Shown here one piece after another: positions 1-11,415 of a DNA stretch of 64,000 nt. The position numbers and the translations under genes were made by a program. Under the pieces are notes generated by a model. The model made no database searches. It saw only the letters and a program-made list of their open reading frames with translations, and was not told the DNA's origin. Each line of letters starts with the position of its first letter. Position 1 is the stretch's first letter. Source of the stretch: Erodium maritimum (Eukaryota; Streptophyta; Magnoliopsida; Geraniales; Geraniaceae); the NCBI GenBank assembly GCA_963921825.1, contig OY997591.1:31269825-31333824 (forward strand), read 5' to 3'.

Positions 1-602
1 GACTGGGCTCGGGAGAAGTTGCGCGACAGGTCGACCGCCTGACCACGTCTATGATCGGTAAAGGGCGAGAGATACAGAGATTGGTTACTGAGCAGCTGGT
101 TTGCGATCCTTTGTGATCTTGTTTGGTATTGTGTGGTTGTCAGTCGTGTCTTGGAGGAGGTCGTCAATCGTAGTGTGGGGTCTACATCACGTGTCCGAAT
201 GTTGAGTCAGTTGAGGAAAGTTTGGGTCGTGTGTGTGTCTTTTGAGTCGTTGTTGGTGTCACCGGCATTGTCTGCTAATTATGCCGTAGTCAGTCTGTTA
301 TCCGTGGTGGTGAGCGAACGCTCACCCCTAGCTGCTTTTCCTACAGGTACCGTTCGCAGGCTGGATTAGGTGAGCCTCTGAAGCTTGAAGAGCTTGAAGC
401 GGGTTCTGGGAGTCTTGAGTCTAGTGACGTGTACCTACCCCTTTTTGTCCAAGTGTGGGACTAATTTGTTTGAGATGTAAATGACATTATTTGTTGAACT
501 AAACTGGTATTTTCAAAGTGATTTAAGGAAAACAGGTTTAAAGAACTGTATCTTTTAAATGTTCGCGTCCCGAGTTCGGTTCGCTGAAATTGGGGCGTGA
601 CA
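1..602 (+). mobile_element. 3' part of a gypsy LTR (copy D), + orientation
   Basis: This is the reverse complement of the low-coordinate part of LTRs A and C. It ends in the LTR terminus GGGGCGTGACA at 592-602 and is cut by the window start. It contains the conserved U5 hairpin at 309-326 and, near its start, the Cys-free, low-complexity LTR region. The sequence at the left edge is closest to LTR C. No coding capacity is expected; open frames here are LTR shadows. Confidence 0.85.
309..326. promoter_or_regulatory. U5 hairpin, LTR D
   Basis: GGTGAGCGAACGCTCACC forms an 8 bp perfect stem with a 2 nt loop. It is the same element found in every LTR of this family in the window. Confidence 0.6.
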
Positions 603-787
603 TCCCAAATTGATCAGAAAGTTGCCCTGAGTCCCCCGGAACTCACTTTGGTCAATAACGGGGTCAACTTAAGTCCGGTATGACACTCGAGGTCATTTTA
701 GGTTCACTTAACTGTCAGTCTAAATTTTTTTAAAATTTTCCTGTTTTTCGCATGTTTGACTGGCGTTGACCGGGAGTGGTTATTACG
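603..787 (-). mobile_element. gypsy LTR terminal fragment, inverted relative to LTR D
   Basis: The sequence matches the last 185 bp of LTR B (around 48083-48267 and 54124-54308) in minus orientation. It starts directly at the terminus of LTR D and ends in ...GGTTATTAC at 778-786, where the canonical terminus is TTATTACA. The simplest reading is that D inserted into an older LTR of the same family and the rest of that LTR lies left of the window. Confidence 0.75.
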
Positions 788-1433
788 TTTGCAAGGAAGG
801 AGAGGAGGGTAATATTGGTATTAAGTTAGAAAAATGGAGTCACATGTTGTGCACATGGGTAGTGGCGGAGCCAGCTTTTTAAGTGAGGGAGGGCACTAGA
901 TTTTTTTATGTTAATACATGACGTTAAGTTATTATAAAATAAGATTAATTTCTAAAAAAATGCATTATATATTGTCCACGTCCAAAATTGTAACGAAAAT
1001 TTCAAATTTTGTAAGTGAACGAACGTGATTAAATGTAGTTTAAAAGCGTGGACAATACATAATATAGTTTTTCACATGTGGACAGTACATAATGTAGTTT
1101 TTAGCCATTAACCTCATAAAATAATATTAAAATATAAATATCATATAAAAACAATAAATACATAATTATTATAAGATGTGATGTCGAGCTTCCATAAAAC
1201 TATCTGAAAATTAAAATTCATAATATCAAACTCTAAATGATGATTTAAATATGAAAAAGTTTACCTAAACTAATTAGATTAGGTGATTAAAATTATAAGG
1301 ACAAATTTTTTTTGAGAGGGCATAATTGAGGAAATTAGATTGAACAGGTAAGAAAAGAAAATTTACAAAGTTTGAGGCGAGGGGGGGGGGGGGGGGGGGG
1401 GGGCGAGGTCACAAATGAATAATTAAAAAACAG
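788..1433. other. AT-rich spacer, no gene seen
   Basis: AT-rich DNA without a recognisable gene. It includes a short direct repeat of a GTGGACA-TACATAAT-TAGTTTTT unit near 1046-1100 and a G23 tract at 1381-1403. The segment starting GTGGCGGAGCCAGC near 861 resembles sequence often seen at the edges of plant dispersed repeats, but I cannot assign it. Confidence 0.5.
1381..1403. repeat. poly(G)23 tract
   Basis: Twenty-three consecutive G residues in an otherwise AT-rich region. Potential G-quadruplex-forming and assembly-sensitive. Confidence 0.9.
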
Positions 1434-2232
1434 AAATTGTTAGTTTTTTTAAAAAAAATCGAATGTCATGGATGGGAATTGAAAAAAAAGTTCGGGGAGG
1501 GGTTAGGATATGATTTTGACGAATACCTTAATCGAGGGAAATATTGACACTTCCTAATGTCAATGCAATTGTTCCGTCAAAATAAACAATAATTGTAAGT
1601 TTAAAAAAAATCGAAAGTCTTGGATGGGAATTGAAACAAAAGGTCAGGTTGGGTTAGGATATGATTTTGACGAATAGTTGGGGGTGAGGAGTGACATTCA
1701 TCCCTATATTTATATATTTGGCTTTCTAGTTTGTTTAATTAATTACTATACTTTATAATACTTAAATACAAACACTAATGTTGCTTATTGAGTATTTGAA
1801 TTAAATAAAAGTGTTACGTTATATCAAATATAATTGCGTACACCATTTTATCTAATCAAAATCATTTCGTTCATTTTGTTTTGGTCTTTCTCTGTGTGAC
1901 CCTTTATAATTGCAAGTTTTAAAAAAAAATCGAAAGTCTTGGATGGGAATTGAAACAAAAGGTCAGGTTGGGTTAGGATATGATTTTGACGAATAGTTGG
2001 GGGTGAGGAGTGGCATTCATCCCTATATTTATATATTTGGCTTTCTAGTTTGTTTACTTAATTACTATACTTCATAATACTTAAATACAAACACTAATGT
2101 TGCTTATTGAGTATTTGAATTATATAAAAGTGTTACATTATATCAAATATAATTGCGTACACCATATTATCTAATCAAAATCATTTTGTTCATTTTGTTT
2201 TGGTCTTTCTCTGTGTGACCCTTTATGATTTG
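1434..2232. repeat. 319 bp tandem duplication plus a partial third unit
   Basis: Two nearly identical units start at about 1590 and 1910. For example CGAAAGTCTTGGATGGGAAT occurs at 1612 and 1931, a period of 319. An older, shorter copy of the unit's start (TCGAATGTCATGGATGGGAA) lies at about 1459-1530. No coding frame is supported. Confidence 0.85.
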
Positions 2233-2239
2233 CATGATG

Positions 2240-2996
2240 TTGGTAGTGAAATGAAACAAAATGTTTCATCCACAAGTCATGGGTAACTTCTAACAAGGTC
2301 CATGATCATCCAAGTAATAGAATTAATGACCAACACCTTGTCAAATCCCAATACCTTGTGTGGTCTTATCTCTTGTCATTTAGCGACTGTCACAACTGAA
2401 TAAAGGCATAGAACCACCATCCTTTATAATTCAGTCTTAACATGTTATCTTGATTGTGAGTATGGAATGTAGGTGACAAATCGCACGTATGACCACCCCC
2501 CATATGTTTCACATGTGTGTAACCATGTCCGAGCATAACCTTTATAACTATTTATTCAATACTAGTGCTTGGTTAAGTCAAAACATGAATCCACATCATG
2601 TAGATCACGTGGAGATGTCATGGTCGTAGGATTAAGGACTACTCATGTAGTTGAGATGTACTTATGTCTTCGTTCTATGAACTACACTCAGGGTAGGTCG
2701 TCCAATGTCAAACTCTTTAGCATCTGTGTTTTTGACTCATATCTCTATATGCATGATCAGTAAAACGTGATCCTTTCCTTAAAATTCACACTAAATCTAA
2801 CTATCGGATTAGTTTAGGGACGAATGAATGTATTAATTCCTTTACTATTAGGTAAATGTTCCCTAATACCTCATATTAAGAAATTCATTCATGGTTTTAC
2901 TATCATAGTAAAGCTAATGGTAATAAAACATTTGTCGACTTATTTATTAACTCACAAAGACGTTTGTAACATGTCAATGTATATTTTTCCCAGGGC
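2240..2996. mobile_element. decayed Ty1/copia LTR relic
   Basis: The sequence shares characteristic copia LTR phrases with the better preserved copia LTR at 20226-21913, such as AAGGCATAGA-CC-CATCCTT and GGTCGTCCAAT. The order is the same, but divergence is strong. No termini or target duplication could be recognised. I place it as an LTR relic from shared wording, not from a complete structure. Confidence 0.55.
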
Positions 2997-3659
2997 ACAA
3001 AGAGGAGGAGGAGGTCGGATAGAGGGGGACCTTCGCCGATTCCGGAGAACACACATAAGTATAGATCAGACTGTCGAGACCTGGTCCCTTCATCGTTCAT
3101 TGAGCTCATGTGATAAACTTTGTCATTCGTAGAGCTTCAGGTTTATGAAGGAGAAGACTCTCAGTCGAGAAGAGCGTGAAGAAATCGGGCAAAGAGAACT
3201 TACCATCGCATATCTAACACGTGAAATCCCAGATCTTTCGAAAACGATTTAGGTTACCATCTTCTTCAACCTCTTCTTCTATCTCGATCTATAAGCTTGG
3301 CTTCACGAGGAATCGAACAAAGGGTCGAAAGCGAAGGACTGGTGGTACTTCAAGGACGTGTAGTAGAGGCCGCAAAGGAAGAACCAAGGGGGATTGCGGT
3401 GACGTGTGGCCTGAGAGGAGTAAAATGAAGGAATAGATATTATGGAGTCGACAGAGGAATGGATGAGGGCGGGGATGAGGAGGAAGGAGAGGACGAGCTC
3501 GGTTAGGTCGGAGTTTAGGCTTTCGAAAGTGGTTGGAGTTCCGACGTCGTTAAACAATCATAGATAACTCGAAACAGAGAGTGTGGAGAAGTAGGTTAGA
3601 GATGTGGTGTCGGGAGAAGTAGATTAGAAATGAAAGACTAATAAACATGATGATAAGTT
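2997..3659. other. spacer, nothing recognised
   Basis: Moderately purine-rich sequence with short open frames on both strands. None shows a recognisable domain, splice pattern or codon bias that I can defend. Confidence 0.4.
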
Positions 3660-4012
3660 AGGTTCTTTTTGTATATTTTAATCATTTTTTTAATTTTAAT
3701 TTTATTTAATTATTTTATTATTAAATAAGGGTATAAAAGTAAGTTCTCGTGTTATAATTGAATCTAAATTTTTTATTGTCAAATAAGGGCAATATCATAA
3801 TTTACCATATCAAAACCAATTAAATGAGTAAAGGGAAAATCGTCATTTCATTTTCTACATAGTTGGGACATGGTATCACATGACTAACAAAATAGAATAT
3901 GGACAATAAATATGGCACCTTATTGAATATTTTGAAACATATGCGACCTTAAGGTACATGACCAAGACAAAAGGGTACCAAAAGGTATTTAATCCTTATA
4001 GTGTATAGACCA
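3660..4012. repeat. dispersed AT-rich repeat, copy 1
   Basis: It shares blocks with 37820-38045 and with the split copy at 8340-8436 + 19502-19746. Examples are the TTGAATATTTTGAAAC motif, a GGGTA-CAAAAG stretch and a shared CATTTCA/GTAAA tract. Likely an old non-autonomous repeat; class unknown. Confidence 0.5.
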
Positions 4013-4949
4013 CATGATGATCTAATCGATTTTGGCGGATCTCAACATATCATTATTTTATAGACATCTTGAAAATCGTTACTTATCAGCATAAATTTGT
4101 TACCCATTGGGTTTGGCCCAATAGTTAATTAGGATCATTTCCCTTTAAGATTATGAGTTTTACTTTCAATAGTTGTCTAGGGTTGCGGTGTGTATATATT
4201 TAGTATATAAATTTTATATTGTAATAATTATGTCTTGGATTACTCTATGGTGCATTTGTTGCATTTTCTTATTAGCATAGACGAACATCACAATGGAGAA
4301 GGAGACGATGGCCTGCAACTGTCCGACCACTCACCTCCGAAATTTTTTACTACTCTCTAATAGACAATGGTGTCAAGAGTCAGTGGTCAACACTATAGGA
4401 AAGACCCTAAACCACGAAGCCCACCGAAGACATCTGAATCAAAGACTCAAGATAAATCTCCAAACCCCTCTTCTCCAACCGTGCAACAACCACGTACCAA
4501 CAAAATATCTCCACAATCAGAGAAACCAAAATATAAATGACCGATTAAGAACCTCAATCCCTGGACAAAGCTCCACACTAACAGACTTGAGCTTTAGATA
4601 TGAGATGAGATGGAGGAGGAAATGTTGACAACATAAAGGGAGGGCGTTGATGAACCTCAGGGTAAGGAGAAGGAAAACCCATCGATGACATCCATGGGCA
4701 AATGCCACGATTTTCCTCAATGGTGGTTGGAAAAAAAGAGGAAAGGGTTTTTGCTTTAAGGTTACAAAAGGTCCGGAGAGAGATAAAGAGCTAGGGAATG
4801 AGTGTTGTTAGTGTATTGTTATAGTTAGTTGTTTTGATTGTTAAACGGTATACGTGTTGTACTCATTCATATTTTGATCGTATGAATTATTATTCTGATC
4901 GAACTTGAAATGTAAAATGTCAATATACTATTCTAAGATCAATATGTAT
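4013..4949. other. spacer, nothing recognised
   Basis: AT-rich DNA with a short + strand open frame (4293-4628) that has no recognisable motif. No gene is supported. Confidence 0.4.
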
Positions 4950-7757
4950 TTAATTTTTTTTATCAAAAAATAAATTGAAGGGTTCAAGCCTTAGAAAATA
5001 AGGCAAGAACAAGAATATGATTCCTCAATTACAGAACAAAGCAATTCATTCCAAGAGTGAAGGAATTCTTAAATCAAAGGGGTGAAAATAAGAGAACAAA
5101 AAGTACAGCAAAGATCAAAATAAAATTACAGCAACAAACAATTGGGTTTGATCTTCCTGGGAGCAAAGCAAGAGGATGGATCATTGAGCCACTGGTTATA
5201 AGGGAGAAACAATATACAAGTAATTACAAGGATTGTATAAGAGTATCTTTGCACCTTAGATAAGATCTCAGCCACCTCTAAGGATAAATCGTTGAACACC
5301 ATATTGTTTCTTGGAGTCCAAGTATACCAGAAAGATAGGAAGATGGTGATCTGTCATTGTTTGGAAGCCTTTGCAGGTTTGTAGGAGGACCAAGAGGATA
5401 TCAGAGCATACATATTCAAAGGCATAACCCAAGACACCCCACCAGCTGAAAATCAAAGACCAAAATAACTAGGTTTCATGACAATGAAGCAATAAATGGG
5501 GTAAGTCTTCTAGATTATTGTTACATAAAGGGAAAATAATATGAGTAAAGTTTAAGGGGATACATCTACATATTAAGAAGCATTTGGTTGGGATTTCATT
5601 GCGACAGCAAAGCCAGAAAAAGAGGAGATCTTTTGGAGGAAGATTTGGTACCCATAAGAGTTTATTTCATGGGGGAGTTGGGTTGCCTTGATCTGCAAGA
5701 AACTTATAAGCTTTTGAGACTAAGTAGGATTTTCCTTTTTCTAGCCAAGAAAGAGATTCAATGATCTCTTAATAGTGATTTGGTTGAGAGTAGTGGTTAG
5801 GGAATTGAGATCCCCAAATCACCATCCCCTCAAAGATCTTCTGAAACTTAGAAACTAGTAACCATCATACCAGAATTGAGCTACTTTTGCAGATTTCTGG
5901 TTGTTCAACAAAAAAAGTCTTCTGAAAGTGAATTTTAGGGTTGTAGGGCCTTGTCAATGATCATGCCAGAAATTGGTTCTCTTTCCATCCCCTAGAGATG
6001 AAGAAAGTCTTATGTGACCAAAGAGGGACCTGAAATTTGCATCACCTGAGAGAGAGTGAATATGATTGAAAAGACTGTAGTTGGGAGATAAGTGTAGAGA
6101 ATTCAGATTCCAGTCTTGAGGATCCATCTAAATTTTGATCAGATCACCTTCTTCCATAATGCGGAGACATCCAGGGAAACCATCCACCACCATTTCCCCA
6201 ATAAAGCTAGGTTCATTAATTGAAGATTCCTTACGCCTAAACCTCCCTCTTCCTTTGATATGCAGATTTTGTTCCATCTGATCATGTGCATTACTTTCTT
6301 GGATATTGTACCATTCCATAGGAACCTCTTCTATTTTTCCAACTCTTTGAACACAACAACATGAACTTTAAATAAGGACATATGATATAAAGGCAGGGAA
6401 GAGAGGGTGGATTTAATGATAGTGATCATTCCCCTAAATGAATGATGCCTTAATTGCCAAAGACTTAACTTGCTTTTGAAGGAATTGATTATAGGATTTT
6501 GAGAATTTAATTTTCTAGGGCTAGCTCCCAAAAGAAAACCAAGATAATGGAGAGGGAGGGAGGTTGCTTCACAGACAAGAATATATGAGACCAAAGATTC
6601 AGATGATGTAGAGGGATTGAGAAAGTCAAATTGGGATTTTTGTAAATTTATCTTGAGACCAGATACTAGTTGAAAAGTATGGAGCGTGAGTTTGAGGTTC
6701 CTTATCTGATTCGCTTGTCCTTTAATAATGATCAAGGTGTTATCAGCAAATTGGAGGTAAGAGACTTTAAGCCCAGTGTCTGAGCAGGCAACTCCACTGA
6801 ACAGTTTAAGGTTAGTACATTGCTCAATAAGCTGATAGAGACCCTTATCCACTAAGGCAAATAATAGAGGAGACAAAGGGAAAAATTGTCTTATCTCCCT
6901 TTGAAGTTTAAAATCCGGAGATGGGGATCCATTTATGAGGACTGAAATCCAGGCCTGAAAGCAAAAGAGTAGCCATGCTCTCCATTTTACACCAAAGCCC
7001 ATAGTTCCTAGTAGTTTCAGTAGATAATCCCAATGAACATGGTCATATGCCTTTTCAAAATATACTTTGAACAAGATCACTTCCTCTTTAGATATTCTAA
7101 CATAGTCCACAAGTTCTGCATCAATTAGAACCCCTTCTAAGAGCCGTCTTTCAGCAATAAAGTCTGACTTCACATCATGAACAAGATGATCCATAAGAGG
7201 TTTGAGTCTGGAGTCCATGATTTTTGTGAGGATTTTGCAGGGACCTCCTTCTAGACTAATAGGCCTATAATCAGAAAAGGATTGAGGATTGTTTGATTTT
7301 GGAATCAGAGTTAGGAAGGAAGAGTTCAATCCATTTCCTAATTCAGAGGTTTGGTGGAAATGGTTTAGGAAATTGATGATATCCTTCTTCAATAAAGGCC
7401 ATCCCTTCTAATAAAACTTGAGTGAATATCCATAAGGTCATGGGTACTTTTCTCCTATAAGTATCCGAGGGAAAGAAGAATTTCCCTTTTAGTAAAAGGA
7501 AGTTCAAGATCTTCTGCTTATTGAGATGAAATTTCCTAGAAAGGCGAGGGTGATAGATCTATGGATATTTCCTCAGATTTCTTGTAGATTTTTGAAAAAT
7601 AAATGGTTGCTTGATTCTGGATCTCCCAAGGCCTAGTGTAATGAATATTATGCACTGTAATTTCAGCAATGTGTGTCCTTGAATTCTTCATGTTAGCCAC
7701 AATGTGAAAAAAACTGGTCAATGTAATATAATACAATATATATGGCATCCAATACAA
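4950..7757 (-). mobile_element. 5'-truncated LINE (L1-type) relic
   Basis: This is a minus-strand non-LTR retrotransposon remnant. Its 3' end is a short A-run on the minus strand (T-run at about 4953-4960). The 5' end stops inside the linker upstream of the reverse transcriptase, so the endonuclease domain is missing. That is the usual outcome of incomplete target-primed reverse transcription. I found no target duplication. Confidence 0.75.
5126..7757 (-). pseudogene. LINE ORF2 remnant: reverse transcriptase and C-terminal zinc-binding region
   Basis: Reading on the minus strand, 7757-7536 gives a linker segment typical of plant L1 ORF2, with FFHIVAN near its start. Codons 7392-6331 (353 residues) cover most of the RT: a DYRPISL motif near residue 42, FEKAYD (usually FDKAYD) near residue 109, and FADN (usually FADD) near residue 217. 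The second catalytic Asp is therefore Asn. Frame breaks follow at 6331 and 6128. A clear C-terminal stretch, with FWYTWTPRNN followed by VFNDLSLEVAEIL, reads through 5330-5230 and ends at a TAA near 5126. The gene is dead because of frameshifts, stops and the lost catalytic residue. Family-level assignment is secure; clade is not resolved. Confidence 0.8.
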
Positions 7758-8339
7758 ACCACATGTATTGTGTAAACTAAGAATAAATTAGAGACGTCAG
7801 ATTCGCGAGATCAAAAGGCTTAAACGCTTCTAGCACGTAGTGGCAATTTTGTAAATAACGTGAACTTTCTCGTCCTTTGCCCACTACAGTAGCGCATGTT
7901 GACCACCCCTCCATCGCACATAAGGTGCCAGCACCCGTGTATGTAAGGTACTAGCACTTGTGTATGCAAAATATCAATACATTACATTTAAAGTACCAAC
8001 AACTTTGGTTGCATTTGAGTTAACTTTGAAAAATCACATAAAATTCATTTCTTTACCAAATTTATATTTCTTTAATGTTCTGAAAAGCCATAAGAGTCTT
8101 CTTTTCAATACAACATATGATTCTCCATTTACAAAAAAGCAAGTAGACATCAAATTTTTCCAACACATACAAAACAAATTTCCAGGATTATCTTTATTGA
8201 GTAAACTTGAATTGTCTACCAAGTATTAATTTGAGTCGAATTTCGAACCCAACTAACTTTGTGTGACTTAATTGAAATTAAATTAGACGTTAGATAATAC
8301 ATTGCATATTAAACATTAATTTCATATTACAAATTAAAC
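7758..8339. other. AT-rich spacer, nothing recognised
   Basis: Low-complexity AT-rich DNA with short open frames lacking motifs. A CCAGCACCCGTGTATG / CTAGCACTTGTGTATG pair near 7928-7968 is a short direct repeat. Confidence 0.4.
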
Positions 8340-8436
8340 ATTAATTAACAATACACAAAATAAAGACTTAATTAGCTTTTATACGCATTATGTATTGATA
8401 ACGTACATTTAGTACCCACGTGTGTCAAAATGTTCA
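8340..8436. repeat. dispersed AT-rich repeat, left half (target of element A)
   Basis: Together with 19502-19746 this reconstructs a sequence similar to the reverse complement of 37820-38045, for example TTTTATACGCATTATGTATTG and GTGTCAAAATGTTCA. The repeat was interrupted by element A. Confidence 0.7.
8432..8436. repeat. target site duplication GTTCA, left
   Basis: The five bases GTTCA directly before the LTR start TGTCACG are repeated directly after the other LTR at 19497-19501. Confidence 0.95.
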
Positions 8437-8714
8437 TGTCACGCCCCAATTTCAGCGAACCGAACTCGGGACGCGAACATTTTAAAAACATAAAAGCACT
8501 TGAAACATGTTTTCATGAAACACTTTAAAATACCAATTTAGTTCATCAAAATAATAATTACAGTTTAAAACACGTCCCACCAAGTGGACAAAAGTACAAG
8601 GTATCCGTCACTAGACTCAAAAAGACAAAACCCGGACTCCGCTCCTAGCTCCACAAGCTTCGCGAGCTCACCTAGTCCGTCCCACGAACAGTACCTGTAG
8701 GAAAAGCAGCTAGG

Positions 8715-8732
8715 GGTGAGCGTTCGCTCACC
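8715..8732. promoter_or_regulatory. U5 hairpin, element A 3' LTR
   Basis: GGTGAGCGTTCGCTCACC has an 8 bp stem and a TT loop, and is followed by ACCACGGA. Confidence 0.6.
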
Positions 8733-9019
8733 ACCACGGATAACAGACTGACTACGGCATAATTAGTAGATAAAGCCAGTAACACTAAAACCAAACCCAA
8801 CACCGGGACTACAGTCCCCAACTCAAGTACTCAACTGACCCACAACCCGTCACCTTCCTCAACAGACTCGACACTCGATAAAAACAGTGTAGACCCGACA
8901 CAACTATCGACGACCTCCTCAAGGACTCGAACGAAACGACACAACACCAAACAAGATCACAAAGGATCGCACACCAGCTGCTCAGTAACCAATCTCAATC
9001 AGGTCAGGGTTCGACCTAT

Positions 9020-9355
9020 CGCAATTCCTCGACACGAAGTCGGATCAGGCTGTCGACCTTTCAAACTCGCAATTCCTCGACACTAAGTCGGATCAGGCTG
9101 TCGACCTTTAAAACTCGCAATTCATCGACACTAAGTCGGATCAGGCTGTCGACCTTTAGAACTCGCAATTCATCGACACTAAGTCGGATCAGGCTGTCGA
9201 CCTTTAAAACTCGCAATTCATCGACACTAAGTCGGATCAGGCTGTCGACCTTTAGAACTCGCAATTCATCGACACTAAGTCGGATCAGGCTGTCGACCTT
9301 TAGAACTCGCAATTCATCGACACTAAGTCGGATCAGGCTGTCGACCTTTAGAACT
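9020..9355. repeat. 48 bp minisatellite, seven units
   Basis: Seven units start at 9020, 9068, 9116, 9164, 9212, 9260 and 9308. Their core is TCGACACTAAGTCGGATCAG. The period is a multiple of three, so the minus strand is open through the array; this is not evidence of a protein. Confidence 0.95.
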
Positions 9356-9686
9356 CACCACCCCAGGTAACCACAATCACAATCACAGGCAAGTTCAATC
9401 ACACAGGCACTCAAGGCCACTCAAGACACCTCAACAGTCAAGACTCGGGTTCAACAACCCCACGGCACTCACGGCCACCCCAAAACATCAACAGTAAGAC
9501 ACGGGCACTCATGGCCACCCAAGACACCAACAATTAAATACGGGCTCTCATGGCCACCCAAACTCAACAATAAATAACGCGGGCTCTCAAGGCCACCCAA
9601 ACTCAACAATAATAACGCACAACAACCTCCGTCATACTCGATGCCTCCAACAGTCCTAAGATTTCTAGTTTCACAAACAACCTCCG

Positions 9687-9759
9687 GGCATGGTCATATG
9701 CCTCCAGTAAATCAATTATCAACAAGTTCACAGACGACCTCCGGGCATGGTCATATGCC
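9687..9759. repeat. repeated short hairpin GGCAT-loop-ATGCC, two units
   Basis: GGCATGGTCATATGCC occurs at 9687-9702 and 9744-9759, with a degenerate unit near 9626. Each is flanked by CCTCCGG on the left and CTCC on the right. Related units recur in LTRs B, C and E. Confidence 0.7.
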
Positions 9760-11066
9760 TCCGGTAAATCAATTAACGCTAAGTTCTCTGCCCCTACGAC
9801 ACTACTAAGTGTCACATGCTTTTCTCATAATCGTTATGATCCCGTATCATGCTTTTCTAATATTTGATAACCTAAATAACCCACGACACCCCGGTGTCAC
9901 ATGCAATTCTACAGTTAACTTTCCCTAGTCAGGGCCGAGATCCGGCTACTTTTCCCTACCTCGTATATAGATCCAAAAGCGCTCCAACAAAACCCGAAGT
10001 GGACCTAGTCACTCGCCGAGCTTTCCCTTGCCTCGGTCCGTAGCACGATCTAAAAGAACACAAATTCAAAGTACTTTTAAACTAGTACGAATAAACCGAA
10101 AATTAATAAACTTAACGCCCAAACGTAACCCCGACAAAGACGATCACTCCCAAACTTCCCAATTATTCGATATTGCCGAAAAAGGACCCGTAAGGGCCAG
10201 ATTCGCCCGACATGGCGAATCTGCCCGGTTTTGGTTAATTGCCTTCCGGGGCTCCAAAAGTCCCCAATTTCGTTTCTACGGTCTTAGAATAAATCAAGGA
10301 ACTCAACGCACTTGACGGAATCGAATTCCGACTTATAAATCAATTAATTAACGTTTAAAGTTTCCCAAAACCCGTTAATTACAACTTCTCCAAATTAATT
10401 CCAAATTTCGATTCGATTAGGAATAAGTGGTCCGGGGGACGTTTTAAACCACCCGAACATTAAAACCCGAGCAACCGAGCACGTGGGCCCCACCCAAGAG
10501 GCTTGGCCGAGACCCTAGGGTTTGAGGGAGGGGCTCGGCCACCAAGTGGTGGCTGCTGCCACCTCCGGCCAGCCACCACATGGCCGGCCGGCCACCACCC
10601 ACGGTGGCCGGAGCTCCTCCCGAGCCTCCGGTCACCGGAAAACGTGAAATTAAACCCCCAAACACCTCTAAAACGTCTCCAACACCTCCCCACACTCTAC
10701 ACAACCCTAAGACTTAGTTTATAACCAAACCCTAGCTCTTGAAAATAATCAAAACGAGAATCGGTTCGGGTATTACCGTAGAGGAGAACGAGGGGAACGA
10801 GATTGCTCTTTGCTTTGACTCGATCCAAGGGCTCGATCACAAACCCTAGCTCAACCTCCCTTCTTCTCTCTTCTTCTCCTTCTCCTTCTCTCTCTAAAAC
10901 CTCTCTTCTAATTTCTAATTTAATTAAACTAACAACAAAACTAATAAAAAACTAACACTTTCCCTTTTAAAACCCCATACTCGGCCAACCCTCTCCAACC
11001 ACACCTTTTCCCTCCAAAAATACACCACCATATACTTGACAAGTGTCAAGGTGGGTCCCATACCTT

Positions 11067-11095
11067 TTGGAAAATATCTAGTTGATATTTTCCAA
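11067..11095. promoter_or_regulatory. U3 inverted repeat, 12 bp arms
   Basis: TTGGAAAATATC (11067-11078), loop TAGTT, GATATTTTCCAA (11084-11095) form a perfect 12 bp stem. It is conserved at 19091-19119 and 47862-47890. LTR B2 has it with a small change, and E has a decayed version. Confidence 0.6.
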
Positions 11096-11415
11096 TCAGA
11101 TTCGCGAAAAACGGACGTTTCGGGCCCCGAACGGGCACTTTTCCCAAAAATATTTTAAACTGGACGGGCTTCAAGGAAACGGCCCAACTAAGACCGCTAC
11201 GACGATGGCTAAGCTTTTCGGGTCCAACACGGTCCTCGAATGGACCAAAACGTCGCTCGGGTGACTTTTCCAGCGAAAAATCAATCTTTCCCAAAATGAC
11301 CAGAAAGTTGCCCTGAGTCCCCCGTAACTCATTTTAGTCGATAACGGGGTCAACTTAAGTCCGGCATGACCCTCGGGGTCAATTTAAGTTAAGTTAAGTG
11401 TCTGTCTTAAAAATT

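Noticed and set aside
4293-4628. A 111-codon + strand frame starting MEKETMACNC
   Set aside because: No recognisable motif, no repeat or conservation argument, and a similar-size frame on the other strand.
9061-9312. An 83-codon frame with a perfect 16-residue repeat (also 17085-17336)
   Set aside because: It is only the reverse strand of the 48 bp minisatellite in the LTR.
9020-9355. CRISPR-like array
   Set aside because: Units are direct tandem repeats without unique spacers, inside a plant LTR.
10028-10315. A 95-codon + strand frame repeated at 18052-18339
   Set aside because: Exact LTR duplicate on the non-coding strand of element A; not a gene.
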